Below are positions 53,469-62,287 of a stretch of 64,000 bases of DNA, in pieces (position 1 is the stretch's first letter; every line of letters starts with the position of its first letter). Source of the stretch: Streptomyces sp. AJS327 (GTDB lineage Bacteria > Actinomycetota > Actinomycetes > Streptomycetales > Streptomycetaceae). The notes under the pieces were generated by a model, which had not been told where the DNA came from, searched no databases, and saw only the letters and a list, made by a program, of their open reading frames with translations. Position numbers and translations under genes: made by a program. The DNA is taken from the NCBI RefSeq assembly GCF_013450295.1, contig NZ_SKBR01000002.1, forward strand, positions 1,140,501 to 1,204,500, in the 5' to 3' direction.

Positions 53469-54804
53469 CGTCATCGCCTCGGAGTTCGGCGACTACCTGG
53501 CCGTCGTCTACGGCGGGGACGGCCCGGGTGGGAAGGACGGGACGGGTGACGGTTCGGGGCCGGGGGAGGGGCGGCGGCAGCTGGTCCAGCAGAAGGTCAC
53601 CGGCCTCCCGGCGCGCAACGGGGACGGCGTCGGGTTCGGCCGCGAGACGCACACCCGCGATCTGGACGGCGACGGCCACACGGACCTGATCGTGGAGCTG
53701 AGCGTCTCCCCGAAGCCCGAGAACGCGCGCGGTCTGCGCAGCGGCGTGTACGTGGTGTGGGGCTCGAAGGACGGACTGCGGACCGGAGAGGGGGACGCGA
53801 CCCCGGTCCGCGGGACGCCGAAGGGGTACGCCCCCGACCAGCCCGGGCAACACGCCCTGGCCGTGGGGGACTTCGACGGCGACGGGCACGCCGATCTGGT
53901 GACCCGGGTCGGCGGCCGGGACGGGCTGCTGCGGGGACCGTTCACCCGGGACGGCGAACCCGCCGCCCGGGGCGAGGTGCCCGCCCCGAAGGTCCCCGAG
54001 GGCGCCGACCTCGACAAGACCGCGGTGGGCGACATGAACGGCGACGGCTCCGACGACCTGCTCACGGTGCACGCCTGGGAGACCCCCGACCTCGCGGGCG
54101 GCAAGACCACCAGCTATCTGGCGGGTGGCGAGAAGGGGTTCCGGGAGCCCCGGCGGGACCCGGTGCCCGGCATCGACAACGGGGTGCTGGGGGACGTCGA
54201 CAACGACGGCTACGCGGACCTGGTGATGCGGCGGCATCCGGACGGCTCGGCCCCGGACAGCGCCGCCTCCGGTCCGGTGGAGGTCTTCTACGGGTCGAAG
54301 GAGGGTCCCGAGCCGGAGGAGTCCCGGCACACCGAGATCGACCGGGACACCGAGGGCGTGCCCGGCGAGGACGAGGAGCACAGCGACTTCGGCCGCGCGC
54401 TGGACGCGGGCGACGTCGACGGGGACGGCCACGCCGACGTGGCGGTGGCCGACTCCGGGGGTGAGATGGACGGTGACAGGGGCTCGGTCACGCTGCTGCG
54501 CGGCGGGCCGGACGGCCTCACCGGCAAGGGCGCCCAGCGGGTGAACCGGTCCACCGGCGCGGAGCCGGGACCGCCGCGGCTCCGGGGCGGGTTCGGCTCC
54601 GCCGTGCGACTGGTGGACGTGGCGAGGGACGGCCACGCCGACCTGGTGGCCGGGGCGCCGAACGACGAGGCCCCGCGCGCCGCGGCGCGGCTGCTGCCGG
54701 GGTCGGAGGACGGGGTGAGCGGCGAGGCGGCCGCCACCTACCAGCTGTCCGACTTCGGAAACCCGCCGGACCGCGAGGATTTCGCCACCGGCTTCCCCCG
54801 CTAG
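53200..54804 (+). CDS. Membrane-anchored FG-GAP/VCBS repeat protein, paralogue 2
   Basis: A 534-aa paralogue of the preceding gene with the same plan: membrane segment near residues 35-57, then seven FG-GAP repeats (DFDGDGRSDL, DLDGDGHTDL, DFDGDGHADL, DMNGDGSDDL, DVDNDGYADL, DVDGDGHADV, DVARDGHADL). The N-terminus and several repeats are near-identical at the DNA level, while the first and last repeats and their loops have diverged. The linker after repeat 1 is shorter than in paralogue 1. The two products could form distinct or mixed surface propellers. GTG 53200 is the equivalent start. Confidence 0.8.
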   Translation: MELTAENSAGNGAESERIGESGWRGVSGRRVARVAVPVAAAVAVAVIVPLAWVVAKDGGEEERRAKKGKLATEVGTAPEADFDGDGRSDLVIASEFGDYLAVVYGGDGPGGKDGTGDGSGPGEGRRQLVQQKVTGLPARNGDGVGFGRETHTRDLDGDGHTDLIVELSVSPKPENARGLRSGVYVVWGSKDGLRTGEGDATPVRGTPKGYAPDQPGQHALAVGDFDGDGHADLVTRVGGRDGLLRGPFTRDGEPAARGEVPAPKVPEGADLDKTAVGDMNGDGSDDLLTVHAWETPDLAGGKTTSYLAGGEKGFREPRRDPVPGIDNGVLGDVDNDGYADLVMRRHPDGSAPDSAASGPVEVFYGSKEGPEPEESRHTEIDRDTEGVPGEDEEHSDFGRALDAGDVDGDGHADVAVADSGGEMDGDRGSVTLLRGGPDGLTGKGAQRVNRSTGAEPGPPRLRGGFGSAVRLVDVARDGHADLVAGAPNDEAPRAAARLLPGSEDGVSGEAAATYQLSDFGNPPDREDFATGFPR

Positions 54805-54847
54805 GATTCCCGGCCTCCGCAACAGAGCCGGTCGGGCCCACCAGGCC

Positions 54848-54888
54848 CCGTCGGGCGCGCGGCGCGGCGGCGTCCGCGCGCCCGACGG
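54848..54888. terminator. Bidirectional hairpin between FG-GAP gene 2 and aceB
   Basis: Perfect 15-bp stem CCGTCGGGCGCGCGG and complement with an 11-nt loop, between converging genes. Confidence 0.8.
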
Positions 54889-54926
54889 TCCGTCCCACTC
54901 TCCGGTGACGGGCCGAACCGTGCGGC

Positions 54927-56567
54927 TCAGTCGAGGAGTTCGTAGGCCGGGAGGGTCAGGAACTCGGTGTACTCCTCGTCCAGCGCGACCCGCAGCAGCA
55001 GCTCGTGGGCCTGTCCCCAGCGCCCGGCCGCGAAGGTCTCCTCGCCCAACTCGGCGCGCAGCGCGGCCAGATCCTCCTCCGCGATGCCGCGGACCAACTC
55101 CGGGGTGACGCGCTCACCGGTGTCGAGCACCACTCCGGCCCGCACCCACTGCCAGATCTGCGACCGCGAGATCTCCGCCGTCGCCGCGTCCTCCATGAGC
55201 CCGAAGATGGCGACCGCGCCCAGTCCGCGCAGCCACGCCTCGATGTACCGGGTACCGACCCGGACGGCGTCCACCAGGCCGCGGCGGGTCGGGCGGGCCT
55301 CCAGCGAGCCGAGGTCGAGCAGGTCCGCCGCGGTCACCCGCACGTCCGCGCGCGTCCGGTCCTTCTGGTGCGGGCGATCCCCCAGCACCGCGTCGAACGA
55401 CTCCCGGGCGACGGGCACCAGGTCGGGGTGGGCGACCCAGGAGCCGTCGAACCCGTCCCGCGCCTCCCGGTCCTTGTCCTCGCGCACCTTCCGCAGGGCG
55501 CGCGCGTTGGCCTCCGGGTTCCGGCGGTCCGGGATGAAGGCGGCCATGCCACCGATCGCGTGGGCACCGCGCCGATGGCAGGTGCGGACGAGGAGTTCGG
55601 TGTAGGCCCGCATGAACGGCGCGGTCATCGTCACCGCGTTCCGGTCGGGCAGGACGAAGGCGGGGCCGCTGTCCCGGAAGTTCTTGATGAGTGAGAAGAG
55701 GTAGTCCCAGCGGCCCGCGTTCAACCCCGAGGCGTGCTCGCGGAGTTCGTAGAGGATCTCCTCCATCTCGTAGGCGGCGGTGATGGTTTCGATCAGCACG
55801 GTGGCGCGCACGCTGCCCCGGGGGACACCGAGGTACTCCTGCGCGAAGACGAACACCTCGTTCCAGAGCCGCGCCTCCCGGTGGGACTCGGTCTTGGGGA
55901 GGTAGAAGTACGGTCCCGCGCCGCGTTCCAGCAGCCGCCGCGCGTTGTGGAAGAAGTACAGCCCGAAGTCGACGAGCGCGCCGGGCACCGGGACCCCGTC
56001 CAGCAGCAGGTGCCGTTCGTCCAGGTGCCAGCCGCGCGGGCGCACCACCACCGTCGCCAACTCCGCGTCGGGGCGCAGGGCGTAGGACTTGCCGGAGGCC
56101 GGGTCGGTGAAGTCGATCTCGCGGCGGAAGGCGTCGATCAGGCTGAGCTGGCCGCCGACGACGTTCGCCCAGGTCGGTGCGGAGGCGTCCTCGAAGTCCG
56201 CGAGCCACACCCGGGCGCCGGAGTTGAGCGCGTTGACCGTCATCCGGCGGTCGGTGGGGCCGGTGATCTCCACCCGGCGGTCGCTGAGCGCGGACGGGGC
56301 CTCCGCCACCCGCCACTCGGCCTCCCGGACGTGGGCCGTCTCGGGGAGGAAACCGAGCGTGGAGGTGCGCGCGAGTTCGGCGCGCCGCTCGGCCCGCCGG
56401 GCCAGCAACTCGTCCCGGCGCGGCGTGAATCGGCGGTGCAGGGCGCCGAGGAAGGCACACGCCTCCTCGGTCAGCACCTCGTCCTGGCGCGGCACGTGAC
56501 GGTCGGCCGGGACGGCGGTGACGACACGCGGTGCGGGATCCGGTGCGGACGTACCCGGTACGGACAT
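54927..56567 (-). CDS. Malate synthase A
   Basis: A 546-aa malate synthase condensing glyoxylate with acetyl-CoA. Family signature regions include TVLIETITAAYEMEEILYEL, GRWDYLFSLIKNF, FMRAYTELLVRTCHRRGAHAIGGMAAFIP and DGSWVAHPDL. The length fits the A isoform. Glyoxylate is the end product of allantoin breakdown, and allantoinase and allantoicase lie 6 kb away, so this copy probably serves purine catabolism. No isocitrate lyase is adjacent. ATG 56567 has aaggag upstream. Its promoter resembles those of allB and uraD. Confidence 0.96.
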   Translation of the reverse strand: MSVPGTSAPDPAPRVVTAVPADRHVPRQDEVLTEEACAFLGALHRRFTPRRDELLARRAERRAELARTSTLGFLPETAHVREAEWRVAEAPSALSDRRVEITGPTDRRMTVNALNSGARVWLADFEDASAPTWANVVGGQLSLIDAFRREIDFTDPASGKSYALRPDAELATVVVRPRGWHLDERHLLLDGVPVPGALVDFGLYFFHNARRLLERGAGPYFYLPKTESHREARLWNEVFVFAQEYLGVPRGSVRATVLIETITAAYEMEEILYELREHASGLNAGRWDYLFSLIKNFRDSGPAFVLPDRNAVTMTAPFMRAYTELLVRTCHRRGAHAIGGMAAFIPDRRNPEANARALRKVREDKDREARDGFDGSWVAHPDLVPVARESFDAVLGDRPHQKDRTRADVRVTAADLLDLGSLEARPTRRGLVDAVRVGTRYIEAWLRGLGAVAIFGLMEDAATAEISRSQIWQWVRAGVVLDTGERVTPELVRGIAEEDLAALRAELGEETFAAGRWGQAHELLLRVALDEEYTEFLTLPAYELLD

Positions 56568-56918
56568 GGGGGTCACTCCTTCAGCGCTGGCACCGGCGAC
56601 ACCGGGGCGCCAGCCGCTCGTCGGCTGGGGTGCTGGGGGCGCCCGGCACCACCCGGGGTCCGTCCCGGCGGGCGGTGCCGGGCGGACGCGGGTGAGCCGG
56701 ACCGTCCACCGTCCTGCGAGGCGCTTCTGTTGGGTGGAGAGTAGTTTTCTCATAGTGGAACTTCAATGGTTCGACGGACCCCGTGGGGCCTCGGCCGCCG
56801 GGGTTGCCGCAGAACCCGAAGCGATGTCCACCGTCACCCAACTCCGCTCGTACGCCCGGTAGTTCAGGGGTCAGTGGGTGGTCCCGTTCCGGCTCCGGGG
56901 AGCGACGGGTCCCGGCCC
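56568..56918. other. Leader and upstream region of aceB
   Basis: 351 bp between the aceB start and the mocA stop (same strand). It contains the aceB promoter (listed separately) and a leader of about 165 nt. No small gene with supportable signals was found. Confidence 0.45.
56738..56766 (-). promoter_or_regulatory. aceB promoter with allB-like operator
   Basis: On the minus strand TTGAAG (56761-56766) and TACTCT (56738-56743) are 17 bp apart, a good HrdB-type promoter. Read on the plus strand, the 15-bp core TTTCTCATAGTGGAA (56746-56760) matches TTCCGCTTCGTGGAA upstream of allB at 11 positions and overlaps the spacer, a natural place for an IclR-family repressor. Confidence 0.6.
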
Positions 56919-57530
56919 TCAGCGGTCGAGCCGCCACAGGTCCTCGGGGGTGTCGACATCACCCGCGTCCGCCACGTCCCCACACTCCACGAGCGTGATC
57001 CGGGCGGCCCGCCCGGCCAGGTAGGCGCGGGCCCCCCGGTCGCCGGTGGCGCTCTCCACCACCGGTGCCCAGTGCGCGGCGCCCAGCAGCACCGGGTGGC
57101 CGCGCCGCCCGTCGTAGGTCGCGGCGGCCAGCGTCCCGGGGTGACGGAAGGCCGCCCGGACCCGGGCGATGGCCTCGGCGCCCACCCCCGGCTGGTCGAC
57201 CAGCGTGACCAACGCAGCCTCCACGCCCGTCCGTTCCAGTGACCGTAGTCCGGCGCCCAGGGAACCGCCCATGCCGGAGGCCCAGTCGGGGTTCACCACC
57301 GGCAACCAGCCGTCCTCCGAGGCACGTTCGGTGACCTCGGTGGCGCGCGCGCCCAGCACCGCGTGCACCGGGCGGCAGCCGCCCTCGCGGAGGGCCCGCA
57401 CAGCGTGGTCCAGCAGGGTCCGCCCGTTCCGCTCCAGCAGCGCCTTCGGACGGCCGCCCAGCCGGCGGCCCGCCCCGGCGGCGAGCAGCAGTCCGGCCAC
57501 TGTTGATCGACTGTGATCGTTCTGTGCCAT
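56919..57530 (-). CDS. MocA-like molybdenum cofactor nucleotidyltransferase
   Basis: A 203-aa NTP-transferase of the MobA/MocA family. MocA adds CMP to the molybdenum cofactor used by xanthine dehydrogenase-type enzymes. The nucleotide-binding signature LLLAAGAGRRLGGRPKALL, the metal-binding VTLVDQPGV and the RRGHPVLLG segment are clear. With XdhC encoded in the same neighbourhood, a role in supplying cofactor to xanthine dehydrogenase is likely. ATG 57530 lies divergent from a kinase gene; TATGTA 9 nt upstream could be a leaderless -10. Confidence 0.88.
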   Translation of the reverse strand: MAQNDHSRSTVAGLLLAAGAGRRLGGRPKALLERNGRTLLDHAVRALREGGCRPVHAVLGARATEVTERASEDGWLPVVNPDWASGMGGSLGAGLRSLERTGVEAALVTLVDQPGVGAEAIARVRAAFRHPGTLAAATYDGRRGHPVLLGAAHWAPVVESATGDRGARAYLAGRAARITLVECGDVADAGDVDTPEDLWRLDR

Positions 57531-57622
57531 GGGTCTTACATACCGCACAACACCCCACCGGCCGCGTTCCGATAGTGTTCGGCCCGGTAAACCAAGGCGC
57601 GTGTGGTGGGGGAGTCGGGGTA

Positions 57623-59908
57623 ATGGGCAACGCCGGGAACACGGGAGTCTTCCAGCCGCTCGAAGGGGACGACCCCCGGTCTGTGGCGGGCTACCGGCTG
57701 ACTTCCAAGCTCGGTGCGGGCGGCATGGGAAAGGTGTACCTCTCGTACACCCCCGGTGGCCGTCCGGTGGCGATCAAGGTGATCCGTCCGGACTTCAGTG
57801 AGGACGCCGAGTTCCGCCGTCGTTTCCGGCAGGAGGTCCAGGCGGCGCAGCGGGTGCAGGGTCTCTACACCGCTCCCGTGATCGACAGTGACACCGAGGG
57901 GCCGAACCCCTGGCTGGCCACCGCGTACGTGCCGGGCCCGCCGCTGACGGCGGCCGTCGCGGAGCACGGCAAGCTGCCGGTGCCGACGGTGCTGTTGCTG
58001 GTCGCCGGGATAGCGGAGGCCCTCCAGGTCATCCACGGCGCGGGTATCGTGCACCGCGACCTCAAGCCCTCGAACGTGCTGCTGGCGGCCGACGGGCCCC
58101 GCGTCATCGACTTCGGTATCGCCCGGGCCGCCGACGCCACCTCGCTCACCGGCAGCGGGGTCACCATCGGCACCCCGGCCTTCATGTCCCCGGAGCAGGC
58201 GTCCGGTTCCTCGGTCACCTTCGCCACCGACGTCTTCGCGCTCGGCCAGGTGGCGGCCTTCGCCGCGATGGGATCGCCCGCCTTCGGGGAGGGCACCTCG
58301 CACGGCGTGCTGTACCGCATCGTCCACGAGAAGCCCCGGCTGGACCACCTGCCGGAAGGGCTGCGGGAGCTGGTCACCCGCTGCCTGACCAAGGACGTCG
58401 AGTCGCGGCCCAGCGTCTCCGAGGTGATCGGCCTCTGCCGGGAGGCCTCCGCCGAGACGCAGCTGCGCCGCCCCGAGGACTGGCTGCCCAGCGCGGTCGC
58501 CGCCGACATCACCGGCCGCACCGCGGCCCCGGCCCCCGCGCAGGCCCCGCCGCCCCCGACCGGTCCGCCCGCGCCGAGCACCCCGGCCCCGGCCACCCCG
58601 CCGCCGCCCGCGGCGGCGCCGGTAGCCGCCACCCCACCCCCGGCCGCCCCGGCCCCGCCGCCCTCGGCCCCGCCCGCGAACCAGCCGCCCGCGCAGCCGC
58701 CAGCCGCTCCGCAGCCCCCGGCCGCCCAGCCTCCGGTCGCGCAGCCCCCGGCCGCCCAACTCCCGGCCCAGCAGCCTCCGGCCGCCCCGGAGCCGCGGGC
58801 CGCGCGGCCCGCCGCTCCGGCGAACCCGGACCCGTCCGCGGCCACCCCGGCCGCGCAGCCGCCCGCCGCGCTGTCCGGCTCCGCCACCCCGACGGGCTCC
58901 GGTGCGCCCGCGTCCGCGCCCTCCTCCGGAGGGGCGGACGCTCAGTCGGCGCGGTCCGCCCAGCCCGCCGCGCACGCCGCCGAATCCGGCCCGGGGGCAC
59001 GGCTCTCCGAGGCGGCGGGCGGCGCGGGTGCCGCGTGGGCCCCGACGGAGCCCTCCGAACCGAAGGTCGCGCCGCCCGGCTTCGGGCCGCCCGCCGCCGG
59101 GAGCGGGCCCGCTCCCGGCGGCCCGGGGTACGGCGGCGGCCCGGGGCGGGGTGCCGGACCGTCGAACACCGGCACCATGCCGCTGGTCAGCGCCGAGGAC
59201 CCGTACACCGTCCGGCAGGAGCCCGACCCCGGCCGGTCCCGGCGGGCCAGGAAGGCGAAGGTGATCGCGATCAGCCTCGCGGTGCTGCTCGCCTTCGCTG
59301 GCGGCGGCGTCACCGCCGTGATGCTCAGCAAGAACGGGGGCGACTCCGGGAACGAGGCGGACGACGACAAGAGCAAGGGCAAGAACGGCGCCTCCCAGGA
59401 CCCCGCGCCGGAGGACACCGGAACGCCCGAGCAGCCCAGCGACTCGTCCAGCGAGGAACCGCCCGGCGACGAGTCCCCCGGTGGTGAGCCGATCCCCAAC
59501 CCGAAGCCGAAGACGTACACGGACATCAACCTGCCCTCCGGGTACCACCTCTTCTTCGCCGACGAACCCGTGCGGGCGACCGACGCGGACACCGACGAGG
59601 ACGTGGAGTACAGCACCAACCTCTCGCCGTCCAGCCTGAAGACGGAGGACGGGAACAAGCTGGTGCTGCTCAACAACGCGCAGAAGGGCTCCCTGGAGAC
59701 CTGCCGCAACGAGACCCGCTTCACCTCCTCCATCGCGTTCAGCCGGATGTCCAAGGGAGCGGAGATCTGCGTCCGCACCGCCTCCGGCCACATCGGGCTG
59801 GTCACCTTCAACGGGATGGCCCCCAAGTCCGATCCGAGCGACTACATCAAGCTCGACCTGACCGTGTGGCGTAACGCGCTCGACGCGGAGTCCACCCCGA
59901 CCTCCTGA
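57623..59908 (+). CDS. Transmembrane Ser/Thr protein kinase with extracellular domain
   Basis: A 761-aa eukaryotic-type kinase. The kinase domain (about 20-285) has the glycine loop LGAGGMGKVY, VAIKVI lysine, HRDLKPSNVLL, DFGIAR and GTPAFMSPEQ, all intact, so activity is expected. A proline/alanine-rich linker (about 295-535) leads to one membrane helix (VIAISLAVLLAFAGGGVTAVML, about 546-567) and an acidic extracellular domain of about 190 residues without PASTA repeats but with two cysteines. The ligand is unknown. ATG 57623 has ggag upstream. It is divergent from mocA, and no functional link is evident. Confidence 0.93.
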   Translation: MGNAGNTGVFQPLEGDDPRSVAGYRLTSKLGAGGMGKVYLSYTPGGRPVAIKVIRPDFSEDAEFRRRFRQEVQAAQRVQGLYTAPVIDSDTEGPNPWLATAYVPGPPLTAAVAEHGKLPVPTVLLLVAGIAEALQVIHGAGIVHRDLKPSNVLLAADGPRVIDFGIARAADATSLTGSGVTIGTPAFMSPEQASGSSVTFATDVFALGQVAAFAAMGSPAFGEGTSHGVLYRIVHEKPRLDHLPEGLRELVTRCLTKDVESRPSVSEVIGLCREASAETQLRRPEDWLPSAVAADITGRTAAPAPAQAPPPPTGPPAPSTPAPATPPPPAAAPVAATPPPAAPAPPPSAPPANQPPAQPPAAPQPPAAQPPVAQPPAAQLPAQQPPAAPEPRAARPAAPANPDPSAATPAAQPPAALSGSATPTGSGAPASAPSSGGADAQSARSAQPAAHAAESGPGARLSEAAGGAGAAWAPTEPSEPKVAPPGFGPPAAGSGPAPGGPGYGGGPGRGAGPSNTGTMPLVSAEDPYTVRQEPDPGRSRRARKAKVIAISLAVLLAFAGGGVTAVMLSKNGGDSGNEADDDKSKGKNGASQDPAPEDTGTPEQPSDSSSEEPPGDESPGGEPIPNPKPKTYTDINLPSGYHLFFADEPVRATDADTDEDVEYSTNLSPSSLKTEDGNKLVLLNNAQKGSLETCRNETRFTSSIAFSRMSKGAEICVRTASGHIGLVTFNGMAPKSDPSDYIKLDLTVWRNALDAESTPTS

Positions 59909-60780
59909 CGTCCGGCGGGAGTCGGGTCGGTGGTCCGGTGCGCCGGGCCAGCCCGGCGGCCGTGACGTCCGGACGCCCGGGGGGAGTTGGGTCCGGCCGC
60001 TCCGGGCGCCGGTGTCCGGCTGCCCCCGTGCCCGCCCGGACGGTGTGCTGCCGGGGGCCGTCGGCCTCGCGGCGGCCGGTTCCCGAGCGCTGCTCCCCCG
60101 GCGGCCGGTCTCCGTCTCCGGATCGTGCTGTCGGACGTGTCGCCCCAACCGCCCGTCATACGGCGGCTGTTGGCGGGGTGACGCGCTCGGCGGGCTGGCC
60201 GGTCCGGCGGTTCACCGGACCGTGCGTCCGGTCCCCTCTCCCGCCCCGTCCCGCTCCCACCCCTCCGCTCTCTTCTCTCCCCCGCCTCCTTCCACGACGC
60301 CCGTGAGCGCGGTCCGTCGCGGTCCGTGGGGCTGTTGGGCCGTGGGGTCGCGCCGCCGGTGAGTCCGCGACGTCCGGGTCCGCGACGTCCGGGTCCGCGT
60401 GTCCGCGGCGTCCGTGTGCGGCGCGCGTTCCGGGGGCGCGCGCCCTCGTGTACGCGAGACCGCCCCGCGCGCGGGCCCGGCACGAGGCCGTTCCGGGCCC
60501 GTCTCCAGGGGGTCGAAGGGGCGTGCGGGGACCCCGCGGCCACACCGCAACCGGCGCATAGTCGCCCGATTGACGGGAGTTCACCGCGATATGCCCGTCG
60601 CGCCCCAGTGATCCACATGGGCTGGCGGCCAGAAAGCGTCGCCGAATCTCGCCCTCCGTGTGGCGCATGGCGCGGAGAGTGGCGTTTACTGGCCAGATCT
60701 CTCGGGCGCCTGACCACCGTTCGGGAGGGGGCGTCGTCGAGGGCGCAGTGCCGTGCTGTGCCCCTGATGGGGGAGGCGAG
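59909..60780. other. Long intergenic region with a 15-bp tandem repeat
   Basis: 872 bp without a supported gene. Besides the kinase terminator it contains about 2.5 copies of a 15-bp unit, GTCCGCGACGTCCGG, at 60363-60399. The right third (60560-60780) is less GC-rich and likely holds the promoter for the next gene, with a TTGACG at 60570-60575 but no well-spaced -10. A minus-strand frame of ~170 codons ending there has repetitive arginine/threonine composition and is probably not a gene. Confidence 0.4.
59941..59958 (+). terminator. Hairpin after the kinase gene
   Basis: CGCCGGG-CCAG-CCCGGCG, a 7-bp stem with a 4-nt loop, 33 nt past the kinase stop. Confidence 0.55.
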
Positions 60781-61095
60781 TTGCGAAGCAGAACTGTCCA
60801 ACAGCCGGCCGTCGAACGGTCGGAGGGTGACCGCCGCGCGGTGGAACTGCGGGAAGCGGTGGCCCAACTCCAGCGCGAGTTAGAGGAATACCCCGCTGAC
60901 CTGCGCGATCGTGGGGTGGCCGAAGAGGCCCTGGGAAAACTCGACGCGGCGGCGCGGGAGCGGGAACCCTCGGTTCCGAAGCTCCAGCGTTCGCTTCTGT
61001 TGATCGCCGCGACGGTGGGCTCGGTGAGCGCGCTGACCGCCGGGTTGCACGCCCTGCGCGCGGCGGTCGACCGGTTCAGCGCGCCGGGCGGCTGA
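60781..61095 (+). CDS. DUF5955 family protein with TTA codon
   Basis: A 104-aa protein of the Streptomyces DUF5955 type: a charged coiled-coil half (RRAVELREAVAQLQRELEEYP) and a C-terminal hydrophobic helix pair (LQRSLLLIAATVGSVSALTAGL). It may associate with the membrane; the function is unknown. I chose TTG 60781 with ggggagg 5 nt upstream; the frame is open 41 codons further back without a better signal. Leucine 34 is TTA (60880-60882), so production should depend on bldA. It converges with the IclR gene at a strong hairpin. Confidence 0.72.
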   Translation: MRSRTVQQPAVERSEGDRRAVELREAVAQLQRELEEYPADLRDRGVAEEALGKLDAAAREREPSVPKLQRSLLLIAATVGSVSALTAGLHALRAAVDRFSAPGG

Positions 61096-61162
61096 AACCG
61101 GCGGGGTGCCGGTAGCGCGCACTGTCAGCCAGCGGCCAAGCGGCTGGCGTGGTCTCGCCGTT

Positions 61163-61197
61163 CCGGAGTGCCCCGGGGGTGACCCGGGGCACTCCGG
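61163..61197. terminator. Bidirectional hairpin between DUF5955 gene and allR
   Basis: Perfect 15-bp stem CCGGAGTGCCCCGGG / CCCGGGGCACTCCGG with a 5-nt loop, between converging genes. A smaller stem lies just upstream. Confidence 0.85.
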
Positions 61198-61210
61198 GCC
61201 GGGCGGGGAG

Positions 61211-62002
61211 TCAGGCGGTGCTGGTGCGGGCGAACGCGGCGGACAGGTCGGCCGCGACCTCGTGCAGCAGCGGGACGAACTTGTCGGTGGCGGCGTCGGT
61301 GACCCGTCCCGCCGGGCCGGAGATGGAGACGGCCGCCTCGGTCGGGGCCTCTGGAACGGAGACCGCGAGGCAACGCACCCCGATCTCCTGCTCGTTGTCG
61401 TCCGTGGCATAGCCGCTCTCCCGGACCTGTTCCAGCGCGGCGAGGAAGCGCTCCGGGGTGGTGATCGTCTTCTCGGTGGCGGCGGGCATGCCGGTGCGGG
61501 CCAGAAGCGCCCGCACCTCCTCGGGAGGGGTGTGGGCGAGCAGCGCCTTCCCGACACCGGTGGAGTGCGGCAGCACGCGGCGGCCGACCTCGGTGAACAT
61601 CCGCATCGAGTGGCGGGACGGCGCCTGCGCGACGTACACCACCTCGTCCCCGTCGAGCAGCGCCAGGTTGGCCGTCTCGCCGGTCTCCTCGACCAGCCGG
61701 GCCAGGTAGGGCCGCGCCCAGGTGCCGAGCAGCCGGGACGCGCTCTCGCCCAGCCGGATCAGCCGGGGACCCAGCGCGTACCGCCGGTTCGGCTGCTGAC
61801 GGACGTATCCGCAGGCCACCAGCGTGCGCATCAGCCGGTGGATGGTGGGGAGCGGCAGTCCGCTGCTGGCCGCCAGTTCGCTGAGCCCGACCTCGCCACC
61901 CGCGTCGGCCATCCGCTCCAGCAGGTCGAAGGCGCGCTCCAGGGACTGGACGCCGCCGGTGGGCGCGGAGGAGGGGGAGTTGGGGTCTGCGGACGACGCC
62001 AC
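61211..62002 (-). CDS. IclR family regulator (AllR-like) of allantoin genes
   Basis: A 263-aa IclR-type regulator: winged HTH at about 20-85 (VGLSELAASSGLPLPTIHRLMRTL region) and a C-terminal effector domain with the conserved HSTGVGKALLAH, GYATDDNEQEIGVRCLAVSV and final cluster. It is divergent from allB. The IclR-family AllR of S. coelicolor, encoded beside allantoin genes, is known to repress the allantoin pathway, so this is its probable equivalent. GTG 62002 has ggaaagga upstream. Predicted targets in this window are allB-alc, aceB and perhaps uraD-uox. Confidence 0.88.
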   Translation of the reverse strand: MASSADPNSPSSAPTGGVQSLERAFDLLERMADAGGEVGLSELAASSGLPLPTIHRLMRTLVACGYVRQQPNRRYALGPRLIRLGESASRLLGTWARPYLARLVEETGETANLALLDGDEVVYVAQAPSRHSMRMFTEVGRRVLPHSTGVGKALLAHTPPEEVRALLARTGMPAATEKTITTPERFLAALEQVRESGYATDDNEQEIGVRCLAVSVPEAPTEAAVSISGPAGRVTDAATDKFVPLLHEVAADLSAAFARTSTA

Positions 62003-62209
62003 GTCGCGGTCCTTTCCTGCGGGTGTGCGCGCATGGTACCGGCACCGTTCGGCGGGGCGCCGCCCAGCGGGCGGCCCGGGGGCGGGGGAGCGGGGACGGT
62101 GCGCGACGCGGGGCACGGGGGTCGTGCGGGAGGAGTAACCGGGCGTGTGACGACGGCGGTTGGGGCGGGCGCGTGGGGTTGACGGGGCAGGGACGCACGG
62201 AGAGTATGC

Positions 62210-62250
62210 GTCAACAGAAAGTTGAATTCCGCTTCGTGGAACGTCTTTCG
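62210..62250 (+). promoter_or_regulatory. allB control region: two adjacent inverted repeats
   Basis: GTCAACAGAAAGTTGAA (62210-62226) is nearly the complement of the uraD repeat (14 of 17). It abuts TTCCGCTTCGTGGAA (62227-62241), a TTCC-N7-GGAA palindrome of IclR-family type. TTGAAT at 62222-62227 can serve as a -35 element; the expected -10 region reads CTTTCG, which is poor, suggesting a weak or activated promoter. Confidence 0.6.
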
Positions 62251-62287
62251 GTGGGACAGCCACCGGAGGGGTCAGGAGGAGGAATCC

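Noticed and set aside
50893..54822. A 1309-codon open frame on the minus strand across both FG-GAP genes
   Set aside because: It is the antisense of the two propeller genes; the G-skewed coding strand removes stops. Composition is proline/histidine-rich repeats with no domain, and the plus-strand frame has clear FG-GAP motifs.
60156..60668. A 170-codon minus-strand frame upstream of the DUF5955 gene
   Set aside because: Its middle is the translation of a 15-bp tandem repeat and the rest is low-complexity; no start signal was seen.
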